Assembly (NCBI GenBank): GCA_022747635.1
Contig: JAKTNV010000027.1
Coordinates: forward strand, 4,018,501-4,082,500
Reading direction: 5' to 3'
Source: Hetaerina americana
Lineage: Eukaryota > Arthropoda > Insecta > Odonata > Calopterygidae
Length of the DNA stretch: 64,000 nt
Position 1 is the stretch's first letter. Each line of letters starts with the position of its first letter. Both the position numbers and the translations under genes were made by a program. A model generated the notes under the pieces. That model had not been told where the DNA came from and made no database searches. It was given only the letters and a program-made list of their open reading frames with translations. Positions 56,486 to 64,000 of this stretch are shown in pieces.

Positions 56486-56690
56486 TTGACAAATTCCAAA
56501 GAAACTGCGGGAGATGCCGCAACAGTAACTTTTAACGGAGTCATCCGCTAATGTGCATTTCAATGCAACAATTTCAGAGTGTAAAATTTTTTTACGCTCT
56601 GAAATTGTTGCATTGAAATGCACATTAGCGGATGACTCCGTCAAAAGTTACTGTTGCGGCATCTCCCGCAGTTTCTTTGGAATTTGTCAA
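56486..56690. repeat. 205-bp near-perfect palindrome
   Basis: Arms 56486-56586 and 56590-56690 are complementary without gaps and with about two mismatches, around a T-run centre at 56588. Such a structure would extrude or be unstable unless young. The right arm ends exactly at the target duplication. Confidence 0.95.
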
Positions 56691-56789
56691 GGGAGAACGT
56701 ATTGACTGGGGCTCTCGGGGAATGTTTGCTGAGAGTCATGGGGCGCAAATTGGAGAGGAAAGCAGGGAGAAGGCCTTGGAATGGTCACA

Positions 56790-57250
56790 GACATCTGACA
56801 AAGCATTATAGTCTAATTTCTCTCTCATAAATGCTACGAATTTGTCCATATAAACTTTTCCTCCCTCATTTTCCTAAATCCTTTAGTAGTTCCACAGGAA
56901 TGTTGTCTACCCCCATTGTCTTGTTCATTTAATCTCTTATATCCCTTAATTCCCTATCTATCTCATCATTGAGAAAGCATGGACCAAAATTATCTTCATC
57001 AATGTCATATTCTCTTTCTATGTCCAACCTGGCCTAAGTTCTCTACCATACCATTCCTCTACATAAATATCTTCTATCTCACTTTGATTGGATGCTACAC
57101 TTCAATTCTAGTAAATTAGGGTATTAGTTGGCACCTGCTCCTGGGAAACTCTGTGAAATAATCAGGCTGTTGCTAAATCTGTGCCTAGCCATAATATAAT
57201 CCAACTGATATTTCCTGAACTTCTGGGCATTGTCCACATGTACCTTTTGT
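56790..57250 (-). pseudogene. RTE-like LINE relic
   Basis: The reverse complement of 56850-57060 matches the linker/RT start of the 52-55 kb LINE (aaggatatgac..., gagatagatagggaattaag, acaatgggggtagacaacat). That of 57140-57240 matches the endonuclease (aggaaatatcagttggatta, then ctaggcacagattta). Order along the minus strand is endonuclease then linker, as in the full copy, with an internal deletion. Confidence 0.75.
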
Positions 57251-57499
57251 GGTATATAAATCAAGTGTTGGGAACGATTAACCCCTGTATCCTGCAAAAC
57301 TCTAATTCTTCCTTTCCACAGTCATCCCCAGAACCATGGCCAATTGGACCGAGTTTTATGAATGCCAGGATGTATTTTCACTAAGGTGCCCATTCTTAAT
57401 GTTTTTGAATAAATATTTCAGGTGGTTTCTCATCGACTTCCTCAAAAGTATTCTTAATGCAAAACCATCAATTAAATCTGAAGCAAGCAGTTTACAGAT

Positions 57500-58830
57500 G
57501 TGCCTGTATCCTAGGGATTAATTGGTTTTAGCAAATGACCTTAAAGCCATACAACATTGGGGTGATACTTGGAAATCACATTCGAACTTAAAAAAGTGCT
57601 TATTGATGAAATTTTGGAATATGAGTAGTTCCCTCGCAATTATCACTGTACGTAGAGGTCATATTTAAGATATCCCTATTAGATCACAAGTCTCCCAGGG
57701 ACTAGAAAACAGCTAATGTAACACCTGTACTTAAGAGTGGTACTATGGATACTTATAGACCTATTTCTATCACATCCTTATTATGTATGATAATGGAACA
57801 TACAGTTGCTAGTTCAATAGTGGGACACCTTGATTGTCAGGAATTATTGATAAAAAACCTGCATAGTTTGGGAAAGGGAAAATCCTTCGAGAGACAACAT
57901 GCACTTTTTGCTCATGGGAGAATGCAATGCTCCAGTGGACATGGTATTTCTATATTTTAAAAAAACTTTCAATAAAGCACCTTTTAGTAAACCACTCACA
58001 AAGCTAGAATCTATGGAATTGATAAAAATATCCTGCTCTGGGTTATAGATTTTTTGAATGGTCTCGTACAAAGGGTAGTCTAAAGAAGTATTGGTCATTT
58101 CTGGTGTTCCCCAGAGAAAGGAGGTTGTATGAACTTTTTTCCTTCTTTATATTAATGGCTTTAACTCTATGATTAATAGTAAAATACACTTATTTGACTA
58201 CGACGCAGTAGTTGTGCCTGTATCCTAGGGATTAATTGGTTTTATCAAATGACCTTAAAGCCATACAACATTGGGGTTGCACCTGGCAATCTCATTCGAA
58301 CTTAAAAAAGTGCTTATTGATGAATTTTTGGAATACGAGTAGTTCCTTCCAGAATGCATACTGCATCGGGGACACACAAATGGAATGTGTAGACTCGATT
58401 AAATACTCATTAGGCATTACCCTAACTCACGACCTCTCCTGGGTGAAACAAAAATGGGGAATATGTGGACAAGCTGACTAAAAATTAGGATTTACCAGAA
58501 GAGTACAGGGTAGATGTGATGAAAATGTCAAAGATAAATGCTATTCATCGCTGGTTAGGGCCTCATTTAGAGTACTAGTACTAGTACTTGTATATGGGAT
58601 CCCTATGAAGTTGGATTGTTTGCCAAATGAGAATGCAAACATTAAATAACAGATTTAAATCTGTGGAACACATATGAAGGAGGTCTCCCTAGCGATGAAG
58701 GTGAAAATGTATCACTTGCCCCATAGTACTATGATAGGAGAGATCATGTAATTGAAATTACAGATACCAAGGGTAAAACAGATATGATTAAGATGCCATT
58801 TTTTCCATGAACAAAATGGGATCAGAATAA
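57500..58830 (+). pseudogene. CR1-like LINE relic with internal duplication
   Basis: From ~57700: TPVLKSGTMDTYRPISITSL and LLCMIMEHTVASSIVGHLD (RT start), much later GVPQRK/FLLYINGFN, then AIQHWGCTWQSHSNLKKCLL, SIKYSLGITLTHDLSWVKQK, and RRVQGRCDENVKDKCYSSLV after 58490. It is the same type of protein as at 22.1 kb, but much older. A ~133-bp piece (57501-57633) duplicates 58215-58347, 714 bp further on. Confidence 0.75.
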
Positions 58831-59530
58831 CACTATCTGACTTAGCTGGAAGAGAAAAGGATTTTTATTTTTCATTCATATTGTGCTGCCTTTATCTCAT
58901 CTAGCTTTAGTTCTAGCCCTATCGTTGCCTACAGTTCCTCTTGTATGCATAGAGGTGTGTATCTCACTCTGATAGTGCAAAGCATGTACCTGTAATTGTC
59001 ATGAACTTCCTTAGTTGAATTATTTAACAGAAATATATTGTAACTAAAAATTAAGAAAAACTTGAATGAGTGATGTTGAATGCATGGTGTATTATATACC
59101 ACTGCCACACACCCTAGCGGTTGCTTGCAGGGTACCATATTGAATAGAATGGTTTAAGCTGGGACTTACAATTACCTTTATGCTACAGCCACCAGAAAAA
59201 AATGTATCAATGGTGTGTGCACTGCAATAAATTAGTACATCCCGCAAGGGAACATTTCTCTCCTGCACAATGTCAATGCTGTCTTGATTTATTGGGATCT
59301 ACCATACTCAATGGAAGTCATGATAGTCTTACTTAACAAAAGCATAAGAATTTCTAGACACATATAATTAATTAAGTTAAAATACTTATCAGTTTTGCAT
59401 AATTTTGAATTGCCTTACATCTCAAAATAACAACCATTGTGAATAAAATACAAATGAAATAGATATTTAGCACAATGTACTAACAAATGGAGTAGCTTCA
59501 GGCATGATGTGGAGGAAGTGGAACACAATG
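58831..59530. other. no gene seen
   Basis: Nothing supportable. cacacaccctagcggt near 59110 resembles ccacacaccctggcggtagc near 12020, so a low-copy repeat family may be present. Confidence 0.4.
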
Positions 59531-59692
59531 AATAACTTGATCATAGCACTTTTCCACTTGATGAAATTTATTTTACGAGCAGGTTTCGATGCATTACATC
59601 ATCATCAGGACCTGATGATGTAATACATCGAAACCCGGTCATAAAATGAAAAAAACTTTTATCAAGTGGAAAAGTACTTTGATCAGTTATTC
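59531..59692. repeat. imperfect palindrome with CTGATGA/GAAAC arms
   Basis: Left arm aataacttgatcatagcact ... aggtttcgatgcattacatc; right arm gatgtaatacatcgaaaccc ... agtactttgatcagttatt. The centre is at ~59610. Each arm carries the string CTGATGATGTAATACATCGA in one orientation. Resembles two facing retroelement tails. Confidence 0.85.
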
Positions 59693-60722
59693 ACAATGTA
59701 CTTAGTTGCATGACAGAATAGATCTGTAGGATTACAGTAAATATATTTCCAGTTGTTGCATGCTTGAACTTCACACCTGTCTTTCAATTAGGATTGTTTC
59801 AAGATGTCCAAAGAGAGGGTGACACAACCTCCCCTTCGTTTTCAAATTTGGACAATCACATAAGAATCAGAAGCGTATATTTATCAATATCCATCCTGTC
59901 AATTCTGAAAAACAGTATGGCGGTAGTTATTGTTGGCCATACTTAAATCTGTATTCCATCCAAACTTTTGGTCCCTCTGCAGTATATCTTTTAGGGCCGT
60001 AGCTACAAGGTCATTCATTAAAAAAGGGAAAGCACGTGGATAAGAACCATTCATTCTTAACGTTTTTCAAATGTCACATTTAAAACTTTTCCTGCTAAAA
60101 TCTTCGAAAAGTAAAATTATAGGTCTACCATTCAATATAAAGTTTTTAAATATTGCCCTTCAAATAACCATTACCTAAATAGTCATCCACTCACCATGCA
60201 CTACATTTTCTGGTGCACTTAAACATGCATTATTTATATTTACATGCAAAACTATCACTGCATGGAAAATACCAGACAGTAATCAAAATCCCGGTTGAAT
60301 TTTACTTGGAAACTGAGTTTTTCACAATGTAGCAAAGCTGATTTTAACATAAATGCCACGGCGATTTATTATCGATATCAAATGTTTACTTGAGCTGCAT
60401 TAGCATAAAAAAATGTGTCGAAAATTTCAATCAATATGCATCATATTTCCTATGCCCACATTCCCAAGTCATTGAAATCGACGAAAGGTGATAATTGGCC
60501 CCAACACTAGAATGATGCGTAATACCATCAAGATGGTTTTCACCTGGAGTTTAGATTTCTGGCTATCACAGTACACTGTCAATACATAAGTGTATGAAAT
60601 CAAACGTTATGAAACTATTTAATTTTCACAAACTGTAGGTATTGATGTAATTTGGACAATTGCAATGCAATCACTCTCGATTTTTAGGGTATTTACCGCA
60701 CATGTTGACACTGTTGACATCA

Positions 60723-60756
60723 GTTTCACTGGTGTTCCAACCAGTCTCTTCATCAG
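60723..60756 (-). other. CTGATGA-hairpin-GAAAC motif (retroelement tail-like)
   Basis: On minus: CTGATGAAGAG, hairpin ACTGG...CCAGT, then GAAAC. It lies ~0.85 kb beyond the coding relic of a Penelope-like element on the same strand, the position expected for its 3' tail. The surroundings 59693-60961 show no gene. Confidence 0.55.
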
Positions 60757-60961
60757 TCTTAGGTATCGGATTGAAGTTCAATTTAGTTCGAAGGGTTTTT
60801 CTTCCGAGCTCGTGAGACATACATAACAAGCAACAGAAACAATAATATAAAATAACGACTCAGAATCCCCTTTTTGGGAACAAGTCCCTCTTCGGGCTCG
60901 GAAAGGAAAAAAGTGTTTTTACGCAGGATGCAGAGATGGCGGAAGTTTTCGGCCGCTAGTA

Positions 60962-61036
60962 CAGGGTGCGACAACATAACTTCTTCTTTTCCATTCGATT
61001 TGCACATGAAAAAAGAAGTTATGTTGCCGCACCCTG
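60962..61036. mobile_element. 75-bp mariner-type MITE
   Basis: cagggtgcgacaacataact at 60962 and its complement ending ccgcaccctg at 61036 are 26-28-bp inverted ends with ~20 bp between them. TA precedes the left end (60960-60961). It is one of the smallest possible deletion derivatives. Confidence 0.85.
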
Positions 61037-61480
61037 AACAAGGTTTGTATAAAAAGTAAGGGGATAACTTTCGGAAAAATAGATTTATTTCAGATGTTGC
61101 TACAACGCCTCAATATTTTTCAAGGTATATCTCTATCGACGCACTTTTGCCCTTTAGGTTATTCCACCACTCGGAAGACTCCCTGGTTGGCGGATTCCGG
61201 TGGATCCTTAAGGGTGCTCGTGCCAGCTTCTTCGATGGCACTTGAGGTGCCATTCGGTGGTCTTCTTTGATGGATGGTGGATTTCACTTTGGGAAGTGGA
61301 ATTATAGTCTAATGGTTCCAAGTCGTGACTGCAAGGGGGTTGGGAAATCGTCGCGATGTCTTTTTTTAAGGTCTTTCCAAGCAGATAGACTTTGCTCGAC
61401 TTTTCTCTCCTTGGTAGTCCATCGAAAGGCCTTCGGGAGGACGAGTTTATCGCAGATCTTTTATATCGTCAGGTTTTCAG
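61037..61480 (-). pseudogene. mariner deletion derivative B
   Basis: On minus: LVLPKAFRWTTKERKVEQSL, DIATISQPPCSHDLEPLDYN, TSTLKDPPESANQGVFRVVE, then a tail cttactttttatacaaacct. It is colinear with derivative A at 23780-24175, including the direct join between the HTH-end region and the block holding the third aspartate. Confidence 0.7.
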
Positions 61481-61591
61481 TAATGATTATGGTGTGTGCA
61501 CTGTCATCTTATCAATGCCAATATACGATCTGCGATCATGCGATCACATTTAACCGACGGTTTGAATTAAGCACTTCAGCAAAGCAAATTG

Positions 61592-62000
61592 TTACCGATA
61601 CTTCTTAGACAAACCTTGTGCGTAGAGCAGCTCACGTGATTTAGCAGCTTCCTGGTTGGATCTCTCTCGAAGGACTCTCTTCCGAGCACTATGGGTATTA
61701 ATCTTTTCCATTGGTGTTTCTAGGTTTTCGACGGATTCCTCTATTAGCCTAGGATAGCATCGCTTCCCTAAAACAATGATTTTTGCTTCGTCAAAAGGAA
61801 TGTCGCAGTCGGGTTCACTCAAGGCGTTTTCCGCGATGGCAGATAGTTAATACTTGTATTTGTGACCCTCTGGTGTTCCTTCAGTCAGGCTTTCATAGAT
61901 CTGCAAGTATCTCTATAAATACCTTCGCGGTGGCCAAGTGGCAATTTTTCTTTGGCTCCCGGTAAGAAACCCACCGTCTTTTTCACACAAATGAACCTGA
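61592..62000 (-). pseudogene. Penelope-like relic (GIY-YIG endonuclease part)
   Basis: On minus, from ~61990: RSMKA*LKEHQRVTNTS, then AENALSEPDCDIPFDEAKII and VLGKRCYPRLIEESVE. This matches the second half of the GIY-YIG domain of Penelope-like elements (TGR-KRLTEH, AVAEHSI-HGH, YWDRVAKEAVEIRL in the 20-22 kb element). The RT part was not found. Confidence 0.6.
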
Positions 62001-63769
62001 AGACGGATACCGAGAAGACAAACAAGTTTCACTGGTTTAACTTTGAAAGTTTGGCGTAAAACTTAATTGCGGCTATAGGAGTTATTTCTTTCTATTTTTT
62101 GCTTGACAAAATTAAACGCATAAGAAGAAGAAGCATTTGAAACAATTTTCATCTCAATTCAATGCCAGGAAATCCATGCACACTTCACATTAAGCTATAA
62201 ATATTTTCCCACAGCTAACAGCGGTAACATTAGTCATTAATAATGAGAATATACCCAGGCTTTCTTAAAGTTGCGACATAAGCAGTTTGCAATATGGCTG
62301 GTAAATTAAGTCTTGGCGAGACGCACTTGGATATAATGGAAAGACGAATAGGGGAACAATGTTTTGTAATTCAATTCTGAATTTTTAGTGGAAAAATTGG
62401 AATTCAGGAGCCTCTTCCATTATTTAAAATATCCCGGGGTGTTTGCAAAACTGTGATGGGCCTGAATGCGTCGTTGGAAATGAAAATACTAGATGGCTTT
62501 GTTTCAGTCGAGCGGGAGAGTTCAGTGATTTTGTTGATCACTTAACTTTCGCAGCGATTCGATAATAAAATGCAATGAGAAAGTAAGAGATAGGTGTTAT
62601 TTCGCTGTAGTTAAGGTTGTTGTCTCTGCCTTGCACACCTTTGAGGTCTGCTAATTAGGGCCCTCTGCGATAAATGATATCTCGGGAAACTTTTCCAGTG
62701 CTGAATACAAAACTGAATCAGAATCGCATATTTTATCCCGGGACACAGTTTTAGGTCGAAGGAAGATTTTTTATTTTTTTTACCAATTCTTCGTATCCTT
62801 TGAACACACGTAAAAGTAATAATAGGTTTGGCTGTGCTCTTCTTGAATTGTAATTACATTTCCTTCATTGAAATCTACATTTTTAATAAGAATACAACTT
62901 AAGTCTCAATTCGAAGCGATGGATCATTTTCACATAAAAAATCCAGCAATGGAAATACTCCCGAGGAACATCGCAGATGGATGGAACACGCCGTAAAGGT
63001 TTTCCCAGAGAAGAAAATCTAGTCTAGCAATATCTATGAGTCTCAGATTCCGTGGCAGTCTCCAATTTGTGGAAACACACGATGAATAAATTACTTGGAT
63101 GTGCAATTTTCCACTTTTATCCAGGCACACAGGTGTAAGCAGACAGCTTAGCGCGGCAAACATATCGCTAGCACAACATTCTAAATTGCCCTTCCGAAAC
63201 AACAACCTGAAACCTCGCCAAATCAATCAATCTCTATCACAACAAGACATTAACAACGAACCCTCGACCATAAGAAACCTAAACTAAGCCAATAAATATA
63301 AAAGTAATCAAATCAAATAAGACGGTTATAAACCGCTATAGACCCTGAAGAGGCATATAGTATTTCCTATAACAGGGCTTCCTTGTCAGTTGTATTGTTA
63401 AATTTTATTAAAACGTTACTGTTATCATTGTTACTGATAACACAATGTACAACTGCTTCGGTAAATAAACTCCTTTTGAAAATGAATCAAATAAGAGTAT
63501 GATGTTATCTTGAACCCCTGGGGCACCGTAGAGTTGACTCTCGTGCCTCCTAATTGGTGCCTCCAACCGCAAATAGCACGCCTGTCATTGTAACATGGCC
63601 TCTGAGAATGAACAACACAAGTAACTCCCGCAAAGCCAACTTCGATCCCTAACGAAATTATCCACTACCGTCAAAAATATTTAGGCCCCAGCGGTCGTCC
63701 CCCAAGGTGTACCGGATGCAAGGAATGGCCAAGCGGGGATAGTTTTAGTAGAGTTTCCATTATACAATA
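62001..63769. other. no gene seen
   Basis: AT-rich DNA without supportable features on either strand. Confidence 0.4.
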
Positions 63770-64000
63770 TCTGTCCCAAAAGTAGTAGGACTGAGTCGAT
63801 TAAAACACGTATTGCCAGAATTCATGCATTCACTCAAAAGTCTTCCAAGTAGCGTCCTTGTGCGTCCATAAACCGCTGCCAGCGGATTTTTCACACCTCT
63901 TACCCCGTCTGGAAGGAGGTACCCGGAATGCTACTAATCTTCCTCGTGACGGCCTGGTGTAACGTTTCCCCCGAGCCGTGGTGACGTCCTTTCAGCACGG
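63770..64000 (-). pseudogene. mariner relic running off the window end
   Basis: On minus: LKGRHHGSGETLHQAVTRKI, SSIPGTSFQTG, KIRWQRFMDAQGRYLEDF and a stop, the usual mariner transposase C-terminus, followed by an end-like tgtcccaaaagtagtaggac. It continues beyond 64000. Confidence 0.75.

Larger units (their letters stand above)
56230..56690. mobile_element. 461-bp insertion with 10-bp target duplication, tRNA-like gene and long hairpin
   Basis: Flanked by gggagaacgt at 56220-56229 and 56691-56700, an exact 10-bp direct repeat. The left end (gcaacaatttcagagtgtaa) recurs at 56565-56586 and inverted just after. It contains a tRNA cloverleaf (minus strand 56331-56258) and a 205-bp hairpin at the other end. 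There is no protein frame. It is probably a tRNA-derived SINE or a composite. The tRNA lies at the end opposite to where a normal SINE read in tRNA orientation would have it. Confidence 0.8.

Overview
The window looks like insect nuclear DNA: AT-rich, intron-bearing, and crowded with transposable elements in every state of decay. It contains part of a sodium channel with the insect-type MFM inactivation motif, a SHOC2/Sur-8 orthologue, D,D34D mariners, Penelope-like and RTE/CR1-like retroelements, a Helitron fragment, and a nuclear copy of mitochondrial COI whose TGA codons read as tryptophan in the mitochondrial code. I cannot name the order or species.

Layout. 1-7.3 kb: the last six exons (+ strand) of a para-type voltage-gated sodium channel, entering from outside the window at the domain III S4-S5 linker/S5. 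One intron has AT-AC ends and another holds a 1.33-kb mariner. The copy looks damaged: a proline in the domain IV voltage sensor, and three in-frame stops before a still recognisable para C-terminus. 8-24 kb: a transposon graveyard. It holds mariners at 8.0, 17.7, 19.3, 22.6 and 23.8 kb, an RTE relic at 12.2 kb, an unidentified decayed coding-like stretch at 13.2-14.6 kb, a Helitron helicase at 15.4-16.9 kb, a 5'-truncated Penelope-like element with a long intact ORF at 20.1-22.1 kb, and CR1-like fragments. 24-30 kb: mostly unique DNA with a 62-bp tandem repeat. 30.2-32.0 kb (- strand): SHOC2/Sur-8, the one clearly intact host gene. 32.4-33.4 kb: a COI NUMT split by a 465-bp insertion with an 11-bp target duplication.

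33.4-40 kb: no gene seen. 40-44.6 kb: a 4.62-kb MULE-like (NOF/foldback-like) DNA transposon with ~0.7-kb inverted repeats and a 9-bp target duplication. It carries a degraded transposase, a Ulp1-type cysteine protease with a complete catalytic set, and a PHD finger in another frame. 46-51 kb: RTE, Penelope, CR1 and mariner relics, a duplicated TATCGATA-rich block and a GC-rich stretch. 52-55.3 kb: an RTE-like LINE, nearly full length but frameshifted. 56.2-56.7 kb: a 461-bp insertion with a 10-bp target duplication that contains a tRNA cloverleaf and a 205-bp hairpin. 56.8-64 kb: further RTE, CR1, Penelope and mariner relics, palindromes and a 75-bp MITE.

Only two host genes are supported: the para-like channel and SHOC2. 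They are unrelated in function and simply neighbours. The rest is mobile DNA showing nested insertion (Penelope into mariner; unknown element into NUMT; mariner into channel intron) and structural rearrangement (mariner with a replaced 3' end; mariner deletion derivatives; foldbacks).
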